Below are positions 26,110 through 34,239 of a stretch of 64,000 nt of DNA, one piece after another. Every line of letters starts with the position of its first letter. Position 1 is the first letter of the stretch. Source of the stretch: Streptomyces sp. TP-A0874 (GTDB lineage: Bacteria; Actinomycetota; Actinomycetes; Streptomycetales; Streptomycetaceae). The notes under the pieces were generated by a model. The model ran no database searches. It was not told the origin of the DNA and saw nothing but the letters and a program-made list of their open reading frames with translations. The position numbers were made by a program, and so were the translations under genes. The stretch lies in the NCBI RefSeq assembly GCF_001748085.1, contig NZ_BBZK01000007.1, positions 425,426 through 489,425 of the forward strand, read 5' to 3'.

Positions 26110-29100
26110 TCACCCGGTGGCCGGCGTCACCCCGTGACCGGTGTCGACGGGGTCGCCGGTGTCCGACACAGCCACCCCCATGACATCGCGCGAGTGGCGA
26201 CCGGGCACCATCCCGAGGTCCCAGGCCTGCCAACCGGTCTCCGGCTCCACCCCCCGCTCCAGGATCACCGCGAACGCCTCGGCGCACTGGCTCAGGCGCG
26301 GTTCCCGGGCCGGGTGCGGCGCCCGGAGCAGCTGCGCCAGCTCCTCCTGGGCGACGGCCGCACCTACCACCGAGCCGCCGGGCGAGGCGAACGGCAGCAG
26401 CGTGCAGCGTAGGAAACCGGCCCAGTCGCGGCCCCGCCCGTCGCCGTAGGCGGCGAACAACCGCGCCGCCTCGTCCACCAGCTCCAGCGCCTGATCCGGA
26501 CGTCCGTTGCCCGCGTCGATCACCGCCAGCTCCAGGCATGACCACGCCTCACCGTGCTGGACACCCATCCGGTGGAAGTCCTGGCGGGCGTCCTGCAACA
26601 TCTGCCGGGCGAAGCCGCTGTTGCGCAGCGAACCGGTCTGGGCCGCCCGCTGGTCGCGGGTGGCCCGGGCGGAGTGGTGCCGGGCGCAGGCCAGGCCGTA
26701 GCCGTCCCGCATCCGGCTGAACATGGTCCGGGCGCCTTCGAGCTCCCGGATGGCGGCGGCCCGGTCGCCGCTCTCCTCCACCGCCTGGCCCAGGTAGTAC
26801 ATCGTCCAGGCCTCACCGCGGGCGTCCTCGTTGTTCCGGTGGCGTGCCAACGCCTGCCGCAGCCGGTCGACGGCCTCCCCCGCATCGCCCGCGACCAGCC
26901 GGGCCCGCGCCAACTGGGTCAGGGCCCAGGCCACCCCGCGCTCGTCCCGTGTGCTCTGGTACCGCTCCAGGGCCTCCCGGAACTCCCGCTCCGCCTCCGT
27001 CAGCCGTCCCAGGCGGAGTTCGGCCTGGCCGAGCTGGAAGTGGGCCCAGGCCTGGCCGTGCAGGCTCTCGCTCCGGCGGTGCAGTTCGAGCGCGGTGCGC
27101 AGCAGCTCGAATGCCTCAGGAAGCTGCGCGCGGTCCCGCTGTACGGCGGCCAGGGCGTGCAGCGACCAGGCCCGGTCACCGGCCAGCTCCTCACCGGACT
27201 GCAGGGCCACCGCCTCCCGCAGCTTCGCGCCCGCCTCCGGCAGGTTGCCCTGGTGGTGCAGGGTGATGCCCAGGTCGCGCAGTGCCCGGGCGGCTCCGGC
27301 CGGGTGCTCGGCCTCGAAGTAGAGGTCGACCACGGAGGACAGCGTGGTGCGGGCGGTGTCCAACTCGCCGAGCTGCCGGGCGGCGATACCGGTGCGCCAC
27401 TGCACCGAGCGGACCAGCAGCCCCCGGTCCGCCTCCTTGCTCAGCTCGTTCAGCTCGCCCAGCCGGTAGAGGTCGCCGCGGAGCAGGCAGTAGTCGCAGA
27501 GAGCGCCGAGCAGGTGGAGCACCGCCGCCTGGTCGACGTTCTCCGCGTGCCGCAGTTCGGCGGTGATGAAGCTCGACTCCTCGTCCAGCCAGCGCAGCGC
27601 CGAGTTCAGCGAGGTGAAACCGTGCGGTCCGAAAGTGCCGGACTGGAAGGCGTGATCCGCCCGGGTGGAGGTCTTGCCGTCGACGAGGCGGATCACCGAG
27701 TTGGCCAGGTCCGCGTAGCTGTTGATGAGCCGCTCGTGGGCGGCCGAGCGCTGCGCCGGCTCGTCCTCCTCGAGGAGCCTGGCGTGCGCGAAGTCCCGCA
27801 CCAGATCGTGCAGCCGGTAGCGGCTGGCCCGTACGTGTTCGAGCAGTCCGGCCTTGGCGAGGGCCGTCAGCCGCTGCTCCGCCTCCTGCTGGTCGGTGTC
27901 CAGCAGCGCCGCCGCCGCGGCGGCCCCCAGACTCGCCCGCCCGGCCAGCGACAGCCGTCGCAGCAGGGCACGCGCCTGCTCCGGCTGGTCGGCGTAGCGA
28001 AGCCGCAGCGCCCGCTGGACCGGGTCCTGCGGCGCGGTCCGCCCCAGCGCCTCCGCGAGCTCGCCCGGGGTCCGGTCGCCGAGCGAGGAGCCGGTGATCC
28101 GCAGCGCCAGCGGCAGGCCCCCGCACAGATGTCTGATCCGCTCGCTCGACTGGGCGTCATACGGCTCGGGGACGACCTGGGCGGTGGCGTTCAGCAGCTC
28201 CTCAGAGCTGGCCGCTCCCAGCGGTGAGACGGGAAGCTCGTGCACCCGGGCGGGCATGCCGTCCGGCAGCTCCAGCGGCTCCGCCGAGGTGACGAGCAGC
28301 AGGCTCTCGGAGCCCTCCGGAAGCAGCGCCCGGACCTGTGTGGCGTCGGAGGCGTCATCGAGGATGATCGTGACCGGCAGGTCCTTGACGTGCTGCCGGT
28401 ACAGGTCGGTCAGGTGGTTGAGCTGCTGCTCGGAGGAGGAGCGCTCTCGGAAGAGCAGCTGTTCACGCGGGGCACCGAGCCGGTTGAGCAGATGCAGCAG
28501 GGCGTCCCGGGTCGGGAGCGCGGCCTGCCCTCTGGTGACCCCGCGCAAATCCACCAGGCACGCACCGCGGAACTGGTCGCGCAGGTAACGGGCGGCCCTG
28601 ACAGCCAGTGTCGAGCGCCCGGAGCCCGGTGGACCGTGGAGCACCACCACCGTCGGTTTGGTCTCGGTGCTCGCCCGGGAGGCGTGCACCCACTGGGCGA
28701 TCTGGAGCAGCTGGGCGCGGCGGCCGACGAAAGGCCCGTCCTCGCCGGGCAGATGTCCGAAGGAGTGCTCCAGCACCATCCGCCGCCGGGCCGCTGCGCT
28801 CTTGTCGGAGCGGCGCCACGCGGGGAGGCCGCCCGAGGCACCCACCGCCCTGCCCGGATCCTTCGGAGCGCTCCCCGCGGCGCTGCCCCGCGACCCCGCC
28901 ACCACGGCTGCGGAGAGCATCCGCTGCCGGTCCAGGAACGGCCGGATGCCGCGGACCTCCAGGGCGGTCAGCCATTGCAGCCGCAGCTGCTCCGCACCAC
29001 CCGGCTGGTTGCGGAGCGCTGCGCTCCGGTGGGTCGAGGGCCAGTGCCCCGCCGTCAGCCCGACGACGGTGGCCAGCGCGCCGGCCGCCGCGACGGCGGC

Positions 29101-29451
29101 GCCGACGCCGAAGGCCTGGCCGGCCGGGGCGCCGTAGCCCAGGTCCGCGCAGAGCGCGGTGGCAGCCGAGGCGCCGGTCACCACGGCCGGGGTGGCGAGG
29201 AAACGCGGTGCGAGCCGTTCGGCCAGCCGCCGCACCCCCACCGCGGACTTCTCCAGCGCCCTGACGTAGGCGGCGTACTCCTCGGCCGCGCTGCCGGCGA
29301 TCTCATCCAGCGCCTCCCTGGCGCGTGCCAGCAGCACCGTCGAGTCAGAACGCCCCCGAGAGCGCCGGGCCTCCTCCTCCACCGAACGCAGCAGCAGCTG
29401 TTCTGCTTCGGCCCGGTGCCCGCTCCGTAGGACGACCCTCGAACCAGACAT
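26110..29451 (-). CDS. Large STAND (NB-ARC) ATPase with TPR repeats
   Basis: 1113 residues. An N-terminal helical region (1-80) is followed by two hydrophobic stretches (about 85-135) that may be membrane helices, then an NB-ARC-like module. Its Walker A is HGPPGSGRST (272-281) with Arg279 in place of the usual Lys; Walker B is VTIILDD near 365; LCGGLPLALR is the GxP motif. A winged-helix-like part and about ten TPR-type repeats fill residues 600-1050. Unlike AfsR/SARP proteins it has no N-terminal DNA-binding domain. STAND proteins act as ligand-triggered switches; the target is unknown. The start is ATG at 29451 after GGGGGAAG. Confidence 0.88.
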   Translation of the reverse strand: MSGSRVVLRSGHRAEAEQLLLRSVEEEARRSRGRSDSTVLLARAREALDEIAGSAAEEYAAYVRALEKSAVGVRRLAERLAPRFLATPAVVTGASAATALCADLGYGAPAGQAFGVGAAVAAAGALATVVGLTAGHWPSTHRSAALRNQPGGAEQLRLQWLTALEVRGIRPFLDRQRMLSAAVVAGSRGSAAGSAPKDPGRAVGASGGLPAWRRSDKSAAARRRMVLEHSFGHLPGEDGPFVGRRAQLLQIAQWVHASRASTETKPTVVVLHGPPGSGRSTLAVRAARYLRDQFRGACLVDLRGVTRGQAALPTRDALLHLLNRLGAPREQLLFRERSSSEQQLNHLTDLYRQHVKDLPVTIILDDASDATQVRALLPEGSESLLLVTSAEPLELPDGMPARVHELPVSPLGAASSEELLNATAQVVPEPYDAQSSERIRHLCGGLPLALRITGSSLGDRTPGELAEALGRTAPQDPVQRALRLRYADQPEQARALLRRLSLAGRASLGAAAAAALLDTDQQEAEQRLTALAKAGLLEHVRASRYRLHDLVRDFAHARLLEEDEPAQRSAAHERLINSYADLANSVIRLVDGKTSTRADHAFQSGTFGPHGFTSLNSALRWLDEESSFITAELRHAENVDQAAVLHLLGALCDYCLLRGDLYRLGELNELSKEADRGLLVRSVQWRTGIAARQLGELDTARTTLSSVVDLYFEAEHPAGAARALRDLGITLHHQGNLPEAGAKLREAVALQSGEELAGDRAWSLHALAAVQRDRAQLPEAFELLRTALELHRRSESLHGQAWAHFQLGQAELRLGRLTEAEREFREALERYQSTRDERGVAWALTQLARARLVAGDAGEAVDRLRQALARHRNNEDARGEAWTMYYLGQAVEESGDRAAAIRELEGARTMFSRMRDGYGLACARHHSARATRDQRAAQTGSLRNSGFARQMLQDARQDFHRMGVQHGEAWSCLELAVIDAGNGRPDQALELVDEAARLFAAYGDGRGRDWAGFLRCTLLPFASPGGSVVGAAVAQEELAQLLRAPHPAREPRLSQCAEAFAVILERGVEPETGWQAWDLGMVPGRHSRDVMGVAVSDTGDPVDTGHGVTPATG

Positions 29452-30213
29452 GACTTCCCCCTTTGCGAGTGGCCGACTCGTGGCATCAAGTCTTCCGTCT
29501 CTAGGGACTTTCCGGCAGCCCTGTGGATAACTCCGCCAAGGTTCGTGAAATCACGTCAGCCATGCTGACGCTCGCCTGACCCCGGGACCGCGCCCGATGT
29601 GTTTCCGTCAGTCGGCTCCGCGGTCGGTATCGCCCGTCATCTCGGAGACCAACCGCAGGTGAGAGAGGTGCGAACCCCGTGAACAACGGCTCTGGCCCCG
29701 CGGTGTCTGGCCCAGTATGAGTATGAGTAGGCATGGCCCCCGACAGGGGGCGTCCGAGGACCGTCCGCAGCCACATATCCGCACGGTGCAGCTCTGCGGC
29801 GTGACGGTAGAAGCGCCAGGCAGCATTCGTGCGTCGAGTCACTCCGGGTCTTCGGCGGTGAGCTTGTGGGGATGCGGGGCTCCGATACGGTCCTCGGACT
29901 CGAAGAGCCTCCGGGTGTTGCCCCAACGCTTGGTGGCCGTTCCCTCGACGCTGTTGATCTGCGGGGCACTCCTCTCTTCGTCCCAGGCGGCTGACCGTTC
30001 ACTAGCGTGTCGTCGCCGGTGGGGAGAGGAACGCGGCGCTCCACCCCGAACCGCGCCGCCCGGAGGTGGTAGCACGAGGCTTGGGCGCTCCCGCCGCCAT
30101 CGCCACCCTGTGGGGGGTCCCGACGGCGGGACGCCGGCGGATGGTCCGGGCCTTCGAGGTGCTGGGGCGCCGAGGTGGTCTCTCTGTGACAGCGAAGCAG
30201 GCGGAGACCCCGG
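29452..30213. other. Intergenic region with possible decayed coding sequence
   Basis: About 760 bases. A minus-strand stretch from about 29990 to 29848 has strong third-position GC bias and reads DEERSAPQINSVEGTATKRWGNT... LTAEDPE-stop, which looks like the C-terminus of a real protein. I cannot extend it upstream without changing frame, and I recognise no family. A plus-strand frame at 30066-30287 also has moderate bias. No intact gene can be supported. Confidence 0.35.
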
Positions 30214-30849
30214 TCACTCGAGTTCTTCGCCGCCTCGCGGACCGGGACTACCCAGGAGGCGCTGCATGGACGACAGGTCCTCGGTGAACGGGTCACGGCG
30301 TTGGCGAGTGCCACAGTTCTCGATCACTCGTGCGAAATCGCTGGAGGCCTCCGCGATGCGCCGCCCGAGGGCGTCTGCTGCCTGGGAGCCGAAGTCCTCT
30401 GTGGCCGCGTACACCCCGCGAGGAGAGACGATGGCGTGCAAATAGGAAAACATGGGGCGCAGTGCATGCTCGAGGACCAGCGAGTGGCGTTCGGTTCCCC
30501 CGGTGGCTCCGATGAGGACGGGCATGTCCTCGAAAATCCCCTCCGGCAGTACGTCGAAAAACATTTTGAACATGCCGCTGAAGGAGGCGTTAAAGGCCGG
30601 TGTGACGGCTATTACACCGTCTGCGGCGGCGACGATGGCGAACGCATTTTCCAAGTCGCTCGATGGGAACCCCGACAGTGTTGCGTCCATGATGGAGCGG
30701 CCGAGCGGTCGAAGTTCTACGGTCGATGAGTTGACCGACTTTCCGTGCTCTTCCAGGGTGGTCCGTACGCCGGCCGCCAAGCGGTCGGCAAGAAGGCGTG
30801 TCGAGGATGGCTCACGCAAACCACCGCTGATGACTGCGATTTCAGTCAT
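30214..30849 (-). CDS. NADPH-dependent FMN reductase, CE1759-like
   Basis: A 211-residue flavodoxin-fold reductase: AVISGGLREPSSTRLLADRL is the N-terminal flavin/nucleotide loop, with VIAVTPAFNASFSGMFKMFFDVLP and LIGATGGTERHSLVLE further on. It would supply reduced FMN to the luciferase-like monooxygenase encoded just upstream, whose stop overlaps this start by 8 bases. Pairs of this kind are known as CE1758/CE1759-type duos. The ATG at 30849 is favoured over longer starts. Confidence 0.88.
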   Translation of the reverse strand: MTEIAVISGGLREPSSTRLLADRLAAGVRTTLEEHGKSVNSSTVELRPLGRSIMDATLSGFPSSDLENAFAIVAAADGVIAVTPAFNASFSGMFKMFFDVLPEGIFEDMPVLIGATGGTERHSLVLEHALRPMFSYLHAIVSPRGVYAATEDFGSQAADALGRRIAEASSDFARVIENCGTRQRRDPFTEDLSSMQRLLGSPGPRGGEELE

Positions 30850-32035
30850 GGGTCTGCCTTCGTTCTCTTCCCGCGACTGCTTGGCCGCGGTCGCGGACGG
30901 GTGTGTTCTTTCCTCCGTCAGCCGATTTCTCCTCATCTTCCTTCCGGTGTGCCTGCAGCAGCGACTGGTGAGTCGGCGCTGCGGGCACGTGGGCCGGTCT
31001 GTCGGCGGCGAATTCCTTGCGGAGGACGGGAAGCACCTCTTCGCCGAGCAGATCGAGTTGTTCCAGTACCGTCTTCAGCGGTAGCCCTGCGTGATCGATC
31101 AGGAAGAGTTGACGCTGGTAGTCGCCCGCGTACTCACGAAACCCCAAGGTCTTCTCGACCACCTGTGCCGGGGAGCCGACCGTCAAGGGGGTCGCGGACG
31201 TGAACTCCTCCAGGGAGGGGCCGTGCCCGTACACCGGGGCGTTGTCGAAGTACGGCCTGAACTCACTGACGGCGTCCTGGCTGTTGCGGCGCATGAAAAC
31301 CTGGCCGCCCAAGCCCACGATGGCCTCTTCCGGGTCTCCGTGTCCGTAGTGCTGAAAACGCTGCCGGTATAGACGTACCATCCGCTGGGTGTGTGAAGCG
31401 GGCCAGAAGATGTGGTTCGCGAAGAACCCGTCTCCGTAGTACGCCGCCAGCTCCGCGATCTCCGGAGTGCGAATGGAGCCGTGCCAGACGAAAGGTGGTA
31501 CACCGTCCAGCGGTCTGGGGGCGAGGGTGAACCCTTGCAGAGGAGTGCGGAACTCCCCCTCCCAGTCCACGATTTCTTCGCGCCATAGGCGACGCAGCAG
31601 TCCGTACCGCTCGACGGTCAGTGGGACGGCCTGTCGAATGTCCTGCCCGAACCACGGATAGACAGGGCCGGTGTTACCTCGTCCCAGCATGAGGTCGCTA
31701 CGGCCACCCGACAGATGCTGTAGCACACTGAAATCTTCTGCGATCTTGACCGGGTCGTTCGTGGTGATCAGAGTGGTCGACGTAGAAAGGATAATGCGTT
31801 CGGTCTGCGCGGCGATGTACCCGAGGAGCGTAGTCGGAGAGGATGGCGTGAACGGAGGGTTGTGATGCTCGCCGGTGGCGAAGACATCAAGGCCGACCTC
31901 TTCGGCCTTGCGGGCTATGGCGAGCGTTGCCTGGATGCGTTGGGCCTCGGTGGGGGTGTGTCCCGTGGTGGGGTCGGGGGTTACGTCGCCAACGGTGAAG
32001 ATACCGAACTGCATTCCGTCTTCGGTAGGTGGCAC
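30842..32035 (-). CDS. Luciferase-like FMN-dependent monooxygenase, CE1758-like
   Basis: About 397 residues with the bacterial luciferase TIM-barrel: MQFGIFTVGDVTPDPTTG, GLDVFATGEHHNPPF, a LMLGRGNTG loop and a C-terminal GDYQRQLFLIDH segment. A Lys/Glu/Arg-rich tail overlaps the FMN reductase gene. It uses reduced FMN from that partner to oxygenate an unknown substrate. The GTG at 32035 has AGAGGA five bases before it; ATG 32014 would match the family N-terminus. Codon bias is weaker than in the flanking core genes. Confidence 0.88.
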   Translation of the reverse strand: MPPTEDGMQFGIFTVGDVTPDPTTGHTPTEAQRIQATLAIARKAEEVGLDVFATGEHHNPPFTPSSPTTLLGYIAAQTERIILSTSTTLITTNDPVKIAEDFSVLQHLSGGRSDLMLGRGNTGPVYPWFGQDIRQAVPLTVERYGLLRRLWREEIVDWEGEFRTPLQGFTLAPRPLDGVPPFVWHGSIRTPEIAELAAYYGDGFFANHIFWPASHTQRMVRLYRQRFQHYGHGDPEEAIVGLGGQVFMRRNSQDAVSEFRPYFDNAPVYGHGPSLEEFTSATPLTVGSPAQVVEKTLGFREYAGDYQRQLFLIDHAGLPLKTVLEQLDLLGEEVLPVLRKEFAADRPAHVPAAPTHQSLLQAHRKEDEEKSADGGKNTPVRDRGQAVAGRERRQTHD

Positions 32036-32150
32036 AACGGTCCTCTTCCTGACGAGAAGCGTTCACGCATTCCATCGGGTTGCCATCTGGTGGGACACGT
32101 CCGAACACGCCAACCGTGACGATGAAGGAGCGGAGAGCAGCAAGCATCCT

Positions 32151-33005
32151 TCAGGGGCGGTATCCGGGGCGCGAGGTGCTCTTACGTGTCAGGTCGACGA
32201 AATCGGGTTCCGGGACCGCGGAGGCGCTCACGGCGTCCCACAGTCGTTGCCGTGCCGCGGTCGAGATTGGCAGCACCGCGTCAGGATCACTCACAGCGGC
32301 TAGCAAGGTGTCATCGTCCTCCGCCGAGCGACGCAAGGGACGCGGATTATCGGTGTCAAGCGCACGGTTGACCACTGGACCCAACGGTCCGGCTGACATG
32401 AGGTCCAAAGCCGTCTCGTAATCCGCGCCCAAGGCGTCGGCTAGGTCCAGTGCTTCTCGGATTCCGGCCTCAGCAGCCATGATTGCCACGTTGGTGATGA
32501 GCTTGTATGCCGTGCCCGATCCGAGGTCGCCGACGTGTCGGATCCTGCCCAGTGAGGAAAGTACCGGTTCGGCCGCGGTAATGGCTTCTTCCGGACCGCT
32601 GGCAAGGAACGTGAGCGACTTCTCGCGCGCGTACCGCACCCCACCGACGATGGGGGCGTCGATGACGGCGACGTCGCCTGGCGCCCGGCTGCTGATCTCC
32701 CTGACTGCCGCCGGTGTGGTTGTCGAACCGACCACGACGACAGTTCCGTCGCCAGCACCTGACAGGATCCCGGCGGCTGAGAAATAAGCATCCTGAATGT
32801 CCTCGGACATCACCAGCCCCAGTACCACATCGGCGCCGCGTGCGGCATCGGCTGCCGACGCCGCCGCTTCCGCTCCTGCCTGACGTGCTAGGTCCAGCCG
32901 TTCGGCGACGGAGTCGAAAGCCTTGACGGTGAAACCGCTCGACACAAGGTGGGGAATCGTTTCTGCCCCCATGTCACCGGTGCCGACGACCGCTACCGTA
33001 GTCAT
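32151..33005 (-). CDS. NAD(P)-dependent 3-hydroxyisobutyrate dehydrogenase-family oxidoreductase
   Basis: 284 residues. A Rossmann domain with GTGDMG (8-13) is followed by DAPIVGGVRYAREKSLTFLASG (substrate loop) and GSGTAYKLITNVAIMAAEAGIREAL, where K is the catalytic lysine. It would oxidise or reduce a beta-hydroxy acid. It lies 115 bases upstream of the luciferase-like gene on the same strand and may feed or finish the same pathway. Codon use is less GC-biased than average here. Confidence 0.85.
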   Translation of the reverse strand: MTTVAVVGTGDMGAETIPHLVSSGFTVKAFDSVAERLDLARQAGAEAAASAADAARGADVVLGLVMSEDIQDAYFSAAGILSGAGDGTVVVVGSTTTPAAVREISSRAPGDVAVIDAPIVGGVRYAREKSLTFLASGPEEAITAAEPVLSSLGRIRHVGDLGSGTAYKLITNVAIMAAEAGIREALDLADALGADYETALDLMSAGPLGPVVNRALDTDNPRPLRRSAEDDDTLLAAVSDPDAVLPISTAARQRLWDAVSASAVPEPDFVDLTRKSTSRPGYRP

Positions 33006-33165
33006 CTGGAACACCCCCTCACCATGGCAATCCATGTCGGGTACGGCCAACCGCTCTGTCCCGGCCCCAGCCGCGGGACATCGGCGCGAGGCATGCTCAT
33101 GGGCGCACCTCCGAAGGGGGTGCCGTTCGCCACTTCTCCACGCGAGGCGGATTTCGCGCCGCCCA

Positions 33166-33516
33166 TCAGTTGCCGGCTCGGTCGTGCAGAGCGCAGTTGA
33201 GCCATCGGCGCACGTCCGCGGTGACAGGATCGACGTTTTCGTCGAACTCCACATGGCGTCGTAGGAACTTCGCCACGTAGGGGCACACGGGAACGATCCG
33301 TTTGCCGCTCTCCCGGGTATCCGTCAGAGCCTGCTGAACCAGGCGGGAGGCGAGGCCCTGGCCGGTGTAGGTATCGTCTATCTCGGTGTGGTAGAAGATG
33401 CGCTGCCCATCGTGGTCGCGATAGGCAGTGAAGCCGGCGAGTTCTTCCCCACTGCGGATCTCATAGCGGCATTTGTCCTGAAAGCGCTCGACAACGGGTG
33501 CGGTGGACTCGGTCAT
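33166..33516 (-). CDS. GNAT-family N-acetyltransferase (short, YjdJ-like)
   Basis: A 116-residue acetyltransferase with EIRSGEELAGFTAYRDHDGQRIFYHTEIDDTYTGQGLASRLVQQAL, where GQGLAS is the acetyl-CoA loop, and a CPYVAKFLRRH end typical of the small GNAT group. The substrate is unknown. The ATG at 33516 (MTEST) is chosen; ATG 33528 adds four residues. It lies upstream of the dehydrogenase on the same strand, with a 160-base gap. Confidence 0.85.
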   Translation of the reverse strand: MTESTAPVVERFQDKCRYEIRSGEELAGFTAYRDHDGQRIFYHTEIDDTYTGQGLASRLVQQALTDTRESGKRIVPVCPYVAKFLRRHVEFDENVDPVTADVRRWLNCALHDRAGN

Positions 33517-34239
33517 CAGGGGCCCCATGAATTGGAACAGATGAATCGGAACAGCGCTTGGATGGTTGGGGCGGCGGCTGGTCGAAGCGCACGAAATCCC
33601 GCAGTTCAGGGCTTGGCTGGGACCCGTCCGGCTGGCGAACCGCCATCCGCCTTTTGCGGATCGGAGCGAGAAACCGGTGGCTCTTCCACTGCTTCGATGC
33701 TAGGTGATGCGCTGGGGACACGCACGGGCAAGTCCGTGACGTGCGGCTGCGGGAAACTACCGGAGGGCCTCCCCGAGGTGTCGGACCGCGATTCGGCAGC
33801 GAAGGCGGATGACCAGGTGAGGCCTCCGGTCACCGCTGGGAAACACCCCGTGCCGCGTGTATCCGCACACGGTCGGTATCCGGGCGTCCGGCCGCCTCGC
33901 GATGCACCGCAATGACGCCCTACGCTCAGCTACCAGAGATTACGGACAATGCTCGGAATGCCCCCGCACAGGCTCGCCGGGCCTTTTTACGTGACAGTGT
34001 CCGGCGGTGCCCCGGCGTGATCGTCGGAACTCACTCGGCGCGTGCTGAGCGTGTGTAGGTGCCGGGTGGACGGCCCTCGCACCAGGCGGACACGGCGGTC
34101 CGGCGCCGCGGAAGAATCCTTCCCCGGGCGTGTCCGGCGCACCCCGTCCGTCCAGGTCGCGGGCGGCGCGTCCAACCGACCCTTGGACGAGGCGGTTGCC
34201 ACGGGCCCTGGGACGGCTTTTCATGCGACGATGCCGGTA
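33517..34239. other. Intergenic region, no gene seen
   Basis: About 720 bases with mixed, weakly biased frames on both strands and no good start or family match. It separates the suspected island genes from the DUF255 gene. Confidence 0.5.

Noticed and set aside
30066..30287. A 73-codon plus-strand frame with moderate codon bias
   Set aside because: It overlaps the end of the FMN reductase gene on the other strand and has no recognisable family.
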